From Oryzias latipes (lineage: Eukaryota; Chordata; Actinopteri; Beloniformes; Adrianichthyidae): a stretch of DNA of 64,000 nt. Position 1 is the stretch's first letter. Each line of letters starts with the position of its first letter. The position numbers and the translations under genes were made by a program. The notes under the pieces are model-generated. The model saw nothing but the letters and a program-made list of their open reading frames with translations. It did no database searches and was not told where the DNA came from. Below, piece by piece: positions 44,901-55,600 of this stretch. The stretch lies in assembly GCF_002234675.1 (NCBI RefSeq), contig NC_019877.2:4371041-4435040 (forward strand), in the 5' to 3' direction.

Positions 44901-44959
44901 AATTCAGTCCCGTCCACCCCACTTCTCTTAATCACGACAATTTTTCCGTGTAACGGCAT
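36706..44959 (-). CDS. mki67: Proliferation marker protein Ki-67 (complete, 14 coding exons)
   Basis: Exons: 44959-44871, 44604-44523, 44390-44275, 43702-43633, 43531-43456, 43296-42679, 42575-42346, 42263-41312, 41237-41119, 41003-40832, 40754-40626, 40554-39581, 39492-39453, 38987-36706. They total 5949 nt, 1982 residues, with all phases closing. The N-terminal FHA domain (about 1-100) includes VVIKRSGVDGTEFPL, CDIRIQLPQVSKEHC and LKHGDTITIVDRSFRFEYP, close to mammalian Ki-67. Residues 375-378 (RVSF, within RVSFGGQLSPELFDKRLPPN) are the PP1-docking and adjoining KiR motif. Twelve 17-residue repeats, a KTPKQK repeat exon and a 129-residue repeat exon follow. The C terminus is Arg/Lys-rich (KTRRGRAAKK), as expected for chromatin binding. 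Ki-67 coats mitotic chromosomes as a surfactant and recruits PP1. An untranslated first exon probably ends at 45,441 (donor CACACAG|GTATGA). Confidence 0.93.
39581..40554 (-). CDS. mki67: mki67 exon 12 with KTPK repeats
   Basis: The exon encodes residues about 885-1209. A 38-residue unit, LTGVKRIMKTPKHKAEPLED followed by LRGKILKTPKQK..., repeats about four times and then decays. Each unit holds two K-T-P-K sites of the proline-directed (CDK) type that also mark mammalian Ki-67 repeats. It begins GEMIVSPLSVASAIKNRRYN. Confidence 0.9.
41312..42263 (-). CDS. mki67: mki67 exon 8 with 12 x 17-residue SPK repeats
   Basis: The true frame reads SASPKAASPAQKSPKSR repeated, with SVLPKSPTSAQKSPKSK as a variant unit. 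There are twelve units of 51 bp at about 41,588-42,199. The exon then continues into MGGASPKTPLNSGVQTQTLQ and RRSGASRISMKG. The longer ATG-initiated frame over the same bases is out of phase. Each unit carries several S-P-K/S-P sites, so the region is a dense potential CDK phosphorylation tract. Confidence 0.9.
41588..42199 (-). repeat. 51-bp coding minisatellite in mki67 exon 8
   Basis: There are twelve units in strict 51-bp register. Two unit types alternate in part (AGCAGATCTGGATTTTGGAG and AAACAGACTTGGATTTTGGAG type), and multi-unit blocks are nearly identical. This implies recent unequal exchange or conversion. Confidence 0.9.
42346..42575 (-). CDS. mki67: mki67 exon 7, PP1-docking exon
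   Basis: This exon encodes residues 351-427. KKKRVSFGGQLSPELFDKRL followed by PPNSPLRKG matches the RVxF plus KiR-SLiM segment through which Ki-67 and RepoMan bind PP1 gamma. All core residues (RVSF, and the following F-D and P-P-N-S/T-P-L pattern) are present. Confidence 0.9.
42679..43296 (-). CDS. mki67: mki67 exon 6
   Basis: This 618-nt exon encodes residues about 145-350. It is rich in Ser, Thr, Pro and Lys, with TPSSKFCTPNPAS, NKPATPTPEND and SGTSQKFTAMEIIEQISGQT. It includes the DLYHMIKKSLEIKTP segment. It is mostly disordered and carries many S/T-P sites. Confidence 0.85.
44275..44959 (-). CDS. mki67: mki67 exons 1-3, FHA domain
   Basis: Exon 1 (44959-44871) starts MPLHGKIVVIKRSGVDGTEF. 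Exon 2 (44604-44523) encodes RKPDCDIRIQLPQVSKEHC. Exon 3 (44390-44275) encodes VILTNLSTANPTRVNGEVL and LKHGDTITIVDRSF. The forkhead-associated signature residues (Arg near CDIRI, S-K-x-H, N-G) are present. The FHA domain binds phosphothreonine partners such as NIFK and Hklp2 in mammals. Confidence 0.92.
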
Positions 44960-45804
44960 TTTCTACGTTACCTGGAAACAATACAGCAACTGGACGTCAT
45001 ATTTCATGATAATAAAGCTTAATGTCGGTAAAAAATACGAAATTTTACCCTCTTCAGAAACATTTAAAGACAAAAAGGGAAGGTAGACGAACCTTACAGA
45101 GCTATACAGATTTATTTAAAAAGTAGATTTTAGTCGATTAGTAGGCAACAATTTGTTAATAAGATGAAACACGAAAATAACAGAAAACCTATGGGGGAAA
45201 AACTCCGCGTGCCAAGTCGCCATGACACTACTAGCTGTTGAAAACTATTCCAAGAAGAACATAAAAAGGATACGCGAAAAAAATAAAACTATAAACTATT
45301 GTTTTCGAGGATTGTCCTTTCCTTAGACGTTTTATCTTAAACATTACGACTTCACGTCGTGTCGCCATCCTTTAGTTTATGATAATATAAAAACAGAAAA
45401 AACAAGAAAGAGTTTACTAAAATTTCTTGTCAAATCATACCTGTGTGATTCCGCTCAGAAATACCCTGCTTTCTGGAAATCCATATAAAACCAGCCCGTA
45501 GTCCTGGAGCAAATAAGATTACATTATCTTCTAACCCCAGAAAGCATTCACAAAAACGTCGAGTTCTCAACGTAAACCTTAGCGGACTAGTTTCCCTTCC
45601 TGTGGCTCATCTCTTACTTCAGGATGCCGGCGTATTGCTCCGCAAAACAGCTGGCTACTACTGGCTATTACTTTCAGAATATTAGTATGCTTTAAACAAA
45701 AATTTAAACAACTGTTTGTACTTTAATTCATTTGAAGGTTGTTTTAAGTTTTGTTGGACGATATAAATGAATTTTTACTTGAATCTGTGGAGAATGGACT
45801 ACTT

Positions 45805-45925
45805 TGTTTACCAATTTGGCGGAGCGATCTCACTACGATGTTGAAATGTGATTTGAAAATATTTGAAATTCCGCGCGAAGGGCTCTGATTGGTAAACGTC
45901 ACAACAAGGTTTAAAAGGCGGGGTC
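45805..45925 (-). promoter_or_regulatory. mki67: Cell-cycle promoter module of mki67 (CCAAT, E2F/CDE, CHR)
   Basis: Read on the minus strand, CCAATCA (45892-45886) is followed by an E2F/CDE-like GCGCGGAA and, 3-4 nt later, by TTCAAA, a CHR match (45867-45862). A second TTCAAA (45857-45852), TTTGGCGG on the plus strand (45815-45822), a further CCAAT (45811-45815) and a GGCGGGG box (45917-45923) are nearby. CCAAT then CDE then CHR is the layout of DREAM/B-MYB-FOXM1 targets expressed in G2/M, which fits Ki-67. Confidence 0.65.
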
Positions 45926-45929
45926 TAGT

Positions 45930-47340
45930 ACTTATAAAGACATTAATGCTCCCGGGTGTTTAAAAAAGCGAAATACATTTATGCAAATATCTACATTTAG
46001 AAAATATATTTAGTATTTTCATTTTATTTGTTAATTTTTTTCTCTCCTCCGTCGTTCAGACTTTTTTTTCCCTCTGCTAATCACATTTGATTTAAACTAA
46101 TTTCCTGCTTTTGTATTACGGGAAATTATGTATGAACAACGGCCAAAAAAAAGGATAAATACATTTTTCTAGAAAAAAAATAAAAGAGAACTATATTTTG
46201 CATATATTTATACTACATATATACTACATATAGTAAATAAAATATGATTTGCTAAATTACATTTTGAACAGCTTTATTGAATTCTTAACCTAAAAATATT
46301 TTGATACGAAAACGGTAATAATAAAACTCATTTGAAGAAGATTAAACACATTATTTCTTAAAGGCTTAAATTGAAAATCTAAAAATAATAGTTCAAATTA
46401 ATAAAACTGAAAAGAATAACAGGCATAGTAAAATAAGTACGAACTGCCTATTTTTGTTTAATATTATAACAACTAGTTTTGTTGTATCTTTAAACCTATT
46501 TCAAGGAAGGCCTCAGTATCATAAGGGACATTTTCAGCAACTGGTTTTTGAAAGATCATATTTTTTATTGTTTTGCTCACTAATCAAGCTACCAAAAAGA
46601 TTTGAGAATAAAAAAATTGCACTATTTTGAAAGAAAATAAGTTAATTTCAAATAGAAATACAGAATCACACCCCTATTTTTTAAATTTCTTATGAAGTCC
46701 AGTGCACATACAGTTTTGGTCTCATACAAAAGCAAAAATGTGCCTTTTGTTAAACCTACAATTCATTTTTTAAGTCTGAATTTTTCAAATGTCATATTGC
46801 TTTGGTGGAACCTTTTTTATGAGCAGAAAACAGAATTAAATCATGATGTATATCGCTTATCTCTTAAACTGGTCCAAAACCACTAACCAAGCTTAAGAGT
46901 AAAAATAAAAAAATAGATTAAGAAACACAACTTTCTTTTATTAAATTAAGTTTTGCTCTGTTTAATCACTGATTTTAAATGTGGCATTTTCATATTAGTT
47001 GCTGAAAATAAAAGATCAAACATGACAGGAATAATACAATTCTTCTTTTTTGCTGCAGTAATAGTGAATCCAATTTTCCTCCAAATTGTAAACGTGAACA
47101 GAATTTAATTGCCTCAAATTATTGTTTTTGTCTTTCCAGCCATCCCTTCAGCAGATTGTATTTTGTTAGCCTGGAATAGAGTTTTAAGAAATTAAGGAAC
47201 ATTCTGGGTTACAAGATTATGACCTAATCTAGTTTTAATGAAGATTCTGATTAGTGCAGACAATCTCTAGTGGATGATCATTTCCTGATTAGAAGTTTCT
47301 AAGAGCTTATCACCAAGTGGGGCTGGCACAAGAAAACACA
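45930..47340. other. AT-rich intergenic stretch between mki67 and rara
   Basis: The intergenic sequence is strongly AT-rich, with no exon or mobile element that I recognise. The genes on each side are both on the minus strand, so this holds the upstream flank of mki67 and the downstream flank of rara. Confidence 0.5.
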
Positions 47341-47373
47341 AGGGACACGCACATTTAATTATTAAATGTTGGT

Positions 47374-47379
47374 TTTATT
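47374..47379 (-). terminator. Candidate distal poly(A) signal of rara
   Basis: AATAAA on the minus strand would give a 3' UTR of about 2.1 kb. Another AATAAA lies near 48,968-48,973 and would give about 0.5 kb. Which is used cannot be told. Confidence 0.4.
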
Positions 47380-49454
47380 ATTTTTTATTAGATTTTTTTG
47401 TCTTTTTTTAAAGTTCCTTGATAATCTTGACAAAATTGCAACATATTCTTCTCAAACTGATGGTGTGTCTCTTGCTATTCCAGATTAGCTGTGGAGGGAA
47501 ACGTTGTGCGCCGTTCTGGACAAGTAAATCCGCAAGGATGAAAGCAGCTTTTTTCTTTTTTTAACCGTACAAAAAAAACAAAAAGTAGGAGACGACTGCG
47601 GCGGGCCGAGTCTCTCTGCACCAGTCCTGGTCTGGCAGACCTTAACAATGCTGGGTGATTGTTTGTGTGTGCTGGAGGGAGGGAGGAATGGAGGGGATTC
47701 AAGGGGCTCAGTAGCAGAAATGTGTCCACATGTGCATTTGTGATCAGAGGCTTGGGGGGGGAAAGGTGTGGGGGGTGGGGTTTGCATCACAGATATACAA
47801 ATAACAGGCTGAGCACACAAAAATGATTCCTTCCTGAGACATCGGTGCGTTTACAGTAAAGATGGTCCAGATGAATTCATGGTGAAGGCGTTTTTGGTGA
47901 AACAGTGAGGATCCAGCAAAAAAAAAGAAAAAGAAAAAGAAAAAAGAAAAGTCATTAGTTACTATCACAGGTTTCCAGGAATGAAAGGGGGGGGGGGGGG
48001 TTGCATCCTATTTTGGGACCTTCACATACTGGCTTGAACAGCGATGTACACCGCTCCTCACATCTTCTCTTCAAAGCTTGATGACATCTATCGCACCAAT
48101 TTTCTTTATGCTGCAGGGGTGAGGAAAAAAAAAAAAAAGAAAAAAAAAGCTATGCCCCAGCGGGAGTGCTACTCTGTCATCTACTGTACATAAAACACTT
48201 TTTTTTAAATTGAAAAAGGGGCAAAAAAGTTTACATCGTTGGCAAAAAAAAGCCACATTCTGAACAGCCAGTGATCTGTGAAATGTCTGTCCACTACTCT
48301 CTGTAGGACAAAAAACATGAAAGAACTTCCTTCAGTACAATGTGCTCAAAATGTATTTTCATGACTCACAAATCTATAAACAAAACACATAAAAGGCATT
48401 AAAAAAAACAGGTGAAGCCTAAAACTCTTCATAGTTTTAAAGAAATGAATACAGCTTATATACACAAACTTAAAGGCCACTTAAAATACACCTTAATAAT
48501 GAATCTTCATTAATTTGATTTACTTGAAAGGACCTGTGACCATATAATACAACCACGTTCATACAATCAGTTTAATCATTTTTTTTCATTCTCTTGAAAG
48601 AAAACGACAAGAAAAAAGGGAAAAAAATTTGCAAACAGAACCAATCTGGAATAGGAGGTGATACTCACTGGTTTTCTGTGCACTTTTTTGTGTGTCTGTG
48701 TGATTTCATGTGCAGACTCGAGAGGAAATTCATGTTTTTTTTGTTGTTTTTTTGTTAATTAGGACAATATACAAACTGAAACATCTCTCTTATTACACTC
48801 GAGAGGTAAGAAAAGAATCAAACGGTGAAGGAATACAACAACTTCTAATCTCAGCTCAGTAAACATGTCCAACCTGAAATTCTGTTCTGGACATGCCCAT
48901 CACAATAGTTCCTTAAGTTTTCTATATATATATTTATATATCTTCTGTACGAAATCTGTTTTTTTTTTTTATTGGAAAAAAAATAAAAAGACCCAAAGTC
49001 TTTGAGGAGTGAGGTCTTTTGAAAAAGTCCCTAAGCTGTAGTCTGCCTCAGAATACAACTAAAGAGAAACAAAACGAAAAGTGTCTGGTGTTTGTCAAGT
49101 CAGTCTGCGTTCAGAGTCCTTGTTCTGTTGTTTGTCCCGCTGTGCCGCGCTCAGCTCAGCTCAGCTCCCCGGATCCTTCAGAACCCGCCCACGCCTGTTT
49201 TCCATCAGTTCTTCGGAGAGAGGTGTAGAGGAGAGTGGAGGGGGAGGCGTAAGCAGTGTTTACGGTGTGTTCTCTCTGAGGCCCCCCACCGGCCGGCCGG
49301 GCCCGAACCCGCCTCACACCTGGTTAGAGCCCCGCAGTGCCCCGAGACAGATCGGGAAGGTGGGGACTTGCTGGGACAAGTCCCCACCGCCCCCCGTCAG
49401 AGTGCCGGCGTGTGAGACGGAGAGGAGGAAGGAAAATCTAACAGTGAGCCGCGA
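47380..49454 (-). other. rara: Putative rara 3' UTR
   Basis: There is no gene on either strand after the stop codon at 49,455. The stretch is non-repetitive except for A and G runs (47,987-48,000 is 14 G). Long 3' UTRs are usual for RAR genes. The plus-strand frames at 49,081-49,686 are antisense by-products. Confidence 0.5.
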
Positions 49455-49651
49455 CTACGGCGACTGGGTGGCGGGGCTGCTTTGGGCAGAGCTGGGGGAC
49501 AGACTGGGACTGCAGCTGCCAGGGGGGGCGCCGCTGGGTCGGCCGCCCACAGCCCCGCTTTCCAGGCCCTCCGAGTTCTCAAGCATCTCCTGGATGAGAG
49601 GCGGCATGGAGCCGGGGATCTCCATCTTCAGGGTGATGACGCGCTCGGCTC
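49455..49651 (-). CDS. rara: rara last exon: end of ligand-binding domain and F domain
   Basis: The exon encodes [20 protein letters not shown], the activation helix QEMLENSEG, and a Gly/Ser/Pro-rich F domain ending in ATQSP. The F domain is the part that identifies the alpha type. Confidence 0.92.
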
Positions 49652-52600
49652 CTGCAGAGAGACAGTCGGAAGAAATGGTTTCATAGTCAATAATGTCAAA
49701 GATTAGTTTCAAAACCTGATGAATGAAAACAGGGTTTTTAGCATGTTCTTACAGCATTTTCTGACGATGGAGGATATACAAAGAAGTTTAAGCTTAGAAT
49801 TGCATTCCCGAGTATATTTTTATTTAAATTGTGAATCAGGGGCAGACGAAAAAAATGGTGTTTGGGGGAAACAGTCATGGAAACAGTCCCGCCCACTGAT
49901 CAGAGGTAAATGAACTCTTGCCGCTCTGTAGAAACGAAACGATGTCTTAGAGAACGACGAAGGTTTTTTTTATTTTAAATTCAGCTAAAAACAGCATATT
50001 GTATATTTTCTCCACTATATAGCGCACTTAAACGCCTTCATTTCTTTTTTCCCCAAAAATAATCCTCAGCGTCTCATATATGAATTATTTCTGGTTGTGC
50101 TTCCTGTCAAAATGTGTTTTTTCTTTTGCGAGATGCAGTCAGACTGAGTTTGTGTAGTCCCAGCAAAGTTTGTATTTAGTGGCATAACATTTTTTGGTTT
50201 TTAACTTGTCCTGTCCAACAACTGAGCAAACAGATGAAAGCTGAAGAAGGCCTTTTGTGTTGGACAGATTTTACTATTACAATAAGTGCTTATGTATCTT
50301 CGGACAGCCAAGGTGTATATTTGTAGAAGCCCTTTTTCATTTTTTTAAATTTTTTTTTATTAAATTTTATGTTTTAAATATATAGTGTCTTTTTTACCAC
50401 TTTTGCTATTTGTATGTCTTTTTTGCTGCTGCTGACAAAATAATTTCCCCATCGTGGGATAAATAAAGTCTTATCTTATCTTACTAGTCTGGTTATTTTG
50501 CATGATGCAAATAAGGAGTTAAAGGGATAGTTGACACGCTGATGCGGCTAACATGTAGCGTGCTACAAACAATTACCAGAATTACTGCAAATGGAGTTAA
50601 TAAAGTCTGACTTTTCTCTGACTCCTTTGTCACGCATAATCCGCCTTATATATGACACACGTTCAAAAATAGACCTTTCATTGTCGGTGCGTCCTATCGT
50701 GCAGAAAATGCGGTGATCGTAATTGAAAGACCGCCTTTCAATTATGATCACCGCATTGATAACAGCTAAAAAAAATGATCAGAAAACAGACCTTTAGCGC
50801 TGATGCTTCTCAGGTCGGTGATCTTCATCAACATCTTGGGGAACATGTGCGGTTTGTGGGGCCTTCTCTTCCTCACGTAAATCTTCAGCGCCTCCAGAAG
50901 TGGCTCCTGCAGGACGTCCACTTTGTCTGCCTCTTCCAAGTCCTGCCGATCTGTGAAAAAAACAAAACAAAAAAAATGAAGTGATTGAACTCCGTTTATG
51001 GACTTTGAGTGGGCGGGGAAACTGGAGGTTGTAGTACCTCCACACAGCAGGCAGATGGCGCTCAGCAGTCCCGTCTCTGCATCGTCCATCTCCAGAGGGA
51101 GGAGTTGGTTGGCGAAAGCGAAAACCAGGTCCGTGAGCGGGCCGAAGCCGGCGTTGTGCATCTGGGTCCGGTTTAACGTGAGTCCGTCGGAGAAGGTCAT
51201 GGTGTCCTGTTCCGGCGTGTAGCGTGTGCAGATCCGCAGAATCTGAGGAGCACAGACGTGTTTTGACGCTGCGGCGTGATTAAATAAAGAGCATTTTTGA
51301 ACGTTTCCGAGTTTGTACCAGAATGTCCAGACAGGCGGCCTTGAGCAGAGTGATCTGGTCAGCGATGGTGAGCGTGGTGAAGCCGGGCAGCTGCTTTGCA
51401 AACTCCACCGTCTTGATGATGCACTTGGTGGAGAGCTCGCTGAACTTGTCCCACAGGTCAATGTCCAAGGAAACGCGGCGTTCTGAGCTGTTAGACTGCA
51501 AATCCAAACGTTTTCACAAATCAGTGCACTCCTGAAAGTAGTAAAAAAAAATAAAAACCTCCAGATGCGCCGGTTTGTGCTACTGACCGTAGTGTATTTG
51601 CCCAGCTGGCAGAGAGAGGGGAAAGTTTCCTGATGTGCCTTGCGAACCCTGTCGATCATCTGCTCCGTGTCGGGACTCAGCACGTAGCTCTCCGTGCACT
51701 CCTGCTTCTTCTCATCCTTCTTCTTCTTGTTCCTGTCATTCCTCACCGCTGCAGAAGGGGAGACAAAAAAAAAAAAGCCCATGCTCTAGACATGCATCCG
51801 TACATCACAGCAGACGTGGTGAAATCACTTTTGACACATTTCTGTTTCGCTTTCAACGCTTTTCTACGACTCAACGCTCGTAGATGGGAGATTTACGGAC
51901 ATGGTTTGGAGGAAAAACTGGGAGAGAAACGGCAGCTTCATCTTAATGTTGCGAGACAGCGCCATCCAGGAAGTGCTGTTGTGAGGGACAGGAGGGTGGG
52001 GGGGGGGAGAAAAATCTCGACATGAACCTCTGTTTCCCTCTGGGTGATTTGGCTGAAACCAGTGTGCTCGCTCCAAATGACAGAAAAGCCCCAGGCGGGG
52101 GTGTTTAGCATCGAGATCTCATTACGAGCTCGATCCATTTCTCGCAGCCCATCCACGCCGGCTGTGACGCGCCCGTGTGTGTTTGTGCTGAGGCTGGGGG
52201 GGTGGGGGGTGGACTGGGGCGAGACGGGGGTGCCGGTTGATAAATAGAGGTGGGGAGCGGAGCTATCCATAAGGCTGACAAGTTGCCACAGCTTTCATTA
52301 GGGGTCCCAGCTAATCTAATAACATAATATGACAAATATCCCACCTCTAATGGTTTTAAGAAGGCTCTGCTGCAAGAAAAAAAAAAAAAAAAGAAGCCTG
52401 GCGGCTCCTTCTCTCTGCTTATACAGCTCTCACTGTCGTCTCCCATAGTTTGCTTCATAATTGCCTACCCCCCCCCCCCCCCTTTTTATATCATCCACTG
52501 TTCCTAATATCATCGAAGGTCAGGGGCGTCTTAATCCCAACCTTGACGGCTGAGGTTGTTCAGGCTCAGGGTGACAGAGAGGCCTGGACCGAGGCCGGCC

Positions 52601-55600
52601 GAGGTGGGGATGGGGGGGGGCACCAAAGCGAGGCTGCACATTCATCAGGCCTCCCTTCCTGGGAGAACATTGATGGAAGGATAAAGGCGGGAGAGGGGGG
52701 GGGGGGTGGCTGATCCTGCATTACGTTACAGATAAGCAGCAGGAACCTAAAGAAGCGTCTTTATTGACACCCATCAAAAAACAACAACAAAAGGATGGAA
52801 ATCCCCCCCCCCCCCCCCCCCCCCCGAAGGTCGCAGACGCGGTCCAGCCGAGGAACACCCCGTTTCACCAGAGCCGGCTTTGGAAGCCGGTTATGTAAAA
52901 CTCCAGTAAGCTGCTCAGCAGATCTGGGCCAGCGCCGCTTGTGGAGCTGATTTGGATTCAGTTGGTGATGGTGAGAGGGGAGGGGAGGGGAGGGGAGGGG
53001 GGGGGGGGGGCTGCAACGGAGTCCATGTGCAATTAATTCACAAATAAAAGTGGGGCATCCCTGGTGCCCAGACATTACCGGCACTGACAAATTGGCAGCA
53101 CAATCATAAGCCGCACAACACAGTTTAATGAAGCCATTAAAGAACTATTAGGCATGACTGCCGATCTGTCATGCTGAATTGCCACATGCAATAACTTGGG
53201 GGGGGGGGGGGGTTCAAAGAAAGAAATATGGCTCCGATTTTTTTTATTGTTTTTGTTGAAGCTGGGTTTTTTTAAGCTTCAATCAAGCCTACGGGACTCT
53301 TTTTTTTTTTTTTTTTTGCAGATTTCAAGACGGCTCCAAACGACGGGAGGACAGAAAACGGTGGCGGCGTTCGTTCTCGTCGTGGCTTTCGCCGCTATGC
53401 TGTTTGTGTGGAAGACAGAGGGAGGTGGGCGGACTGGGATAATTCGTGTGTGGAAAATTAAAGCGCTGGCAGCTCGTCCATCACACAGATTAAATTCAAC
53501 GGAAAGATAAAAATGTCAACGTTAACCCCCCCCCCCCCTTTTTTTTTTTTTTTTGCTCCTGCAAAGCCTTCATCGGCAGTTCCTCATTCCTCCTACCCCA
53601 ACTCCAGATTTCATTCTCGCCCACACCCCCTTACAGCCTTCATCCTGGGCCGGGACTCTGCCGCCTTCGCCTGCCGCTGTCCTCGCTTTGCAGCGCTCTC
53701 CATCACCCTCTGCTTCATCTCATTGAACTTTTATTACTTTTTCTACGCCTGCATGGCACCTTCCTCGAGGAACATATGAAAACTTTGTGAGTTTGTCAAA
53801 TAAAAGGAGAAGAGAGGCGGCTTTGAACTTCAACAAACACGGGGAGGAAGATGTGCGTCTGTGTCGCACCGTCATCCATAATGCATAAAAAAGGACTTAA
53901 GATAAAAAAAAATGTTTCAAACAAGAGAATATAAACCATCCTCTGCTGAAATGTCACAAAAACATCATCTGCTAGAGATTATTTGTCTATTAGCTGCTGG
54001 GATTGCAAGCAAAAATTGGCCTTCACCTTGATGCTTTGATGTTGAGACGCCTGAAGCTTTAAGTAGAAAGCTAAGATAAAAGGGGAGACAGTTTTGCATC
54101 TAATGATCCCTTAAAGACACAGAAGTCCCACAGAAGGGCGGATCTGTACCTCGCCAAGATCAAAATGTGCATAAATGAGACTGTACTTCCTCCTGAAGCG
54201 ATCTACATCCACAGCAAAACCTGAGGACATCCTCTGCCTGATCGGAAGTTTGATACGTCAGTGAAACCTGAAGACAGGACACTGGTTTAAATGAAACCAG
54301 TCTAGTATTATTGGATAAATGTAGGTTAAAGATATGATTTCCCCTCAAGGTTTTTTGTTTTGTGTCCGCTGCCACAGTCAGCGACTTGTTGTTGGACCAT
54401 TTGGGGGAAAAACATCCAAAGGTTTTTAGGGTAAAAACGCCCAACGAAATGACTGAAAGCTAAAAAAAAAAAATGATTGGACTCTACAAACTCTGGAGAT
54501 CCTAATTACGGCGATGAAAGCACTGCTAATGTTTTAGGGAGCTCAGATGCTAAGTTTCCTCTGAAAATCCCAAAGGACTTTGTGTTACAATATGCTCATG
54601 AAAGAACAGAGCAAATACATTGTCAAACACGGCAGTGGTAGGGTAATGGTTTGGACTATGGACAGAAAAAGGCAAAGAATGCCTTTTTACGGTAGAAAAG
54701 TGAGGAAGAGGAGGGGACGTTTCGTGAAGAAGTGGACTCCAATTTGTTAATTTAAAAACAAATCTGTTAATTTTGTCCATTCACTGAACACCAGACTCAG
54801 GGAGCGGCGTCACCCACAGAAAACACTTTTACTTCTGGCTTCAACCAAATCACCATTTATTTGCTATACAGACCCCGCCATGTTGGAACCAGAAGTCATC
54901 AGTAAGCAGTGATTGGTTCGGGTTGGTCTGAGCCATCGTTTCTATGGCAACCACTCTCACCAATCACGAGTGAGTCCACACCACTTGAAAGGAGGCTCAG
55001 GAGAATCTGTCAATCAAACATTTGAAATGAGACCGCCCACTTTAATTGAGGTCTGATTGGTCAGTTTATAATTTGAATAACTTGCACTACAGAAAAAAAA
55101 AATATATAAAAAAGGTAAATTATCAAAAACGTGTTTAAAAGAGGTATCAGAGCAAGAATGGTTCTTCTGACACTAGAAGGACTGAATAACAGCCGTTTCT
55201 TTCTAAGTCTATGGGATTTTGGCTTCTTGGAGCCAGCGGGTACTTCCTGTTTGGAACATCAGGGGTGAGGGGCCATTCACTCCAGTTCTCATATGCAATC
55301 AATGATTACATCACATAATCAACCACGCCCACTTCTAAAGATTGACCGATCCCCACCAGAAGTGATGAAAAAAAACTGACAAGTCCAGAACCTGAGCTAC
55401 AAGAAAGAACGTTGTTGTTGAACATCTCTGTGTAAGACCAAATGTCTGCTGTGTGCCAAATGAAACTAAGAAACCGTTCCTTCAAACTCAGCTAGATTTG
55501 TTCACATCAGGGTCTTTTTAAAGTAAAAAAACTGAGTAAAAGCATTTATTCCCACTAAAAAAAACCACCTAGAAATAGATTTAAAAGAACTAAAATTGTA

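Noticed and set aside
49081-49686. 201-codon plus-strand open frame
   Set aside because: It is antisense to the rara last exon and 3' UTR in GC-rich sequence, with no recognisable domain.
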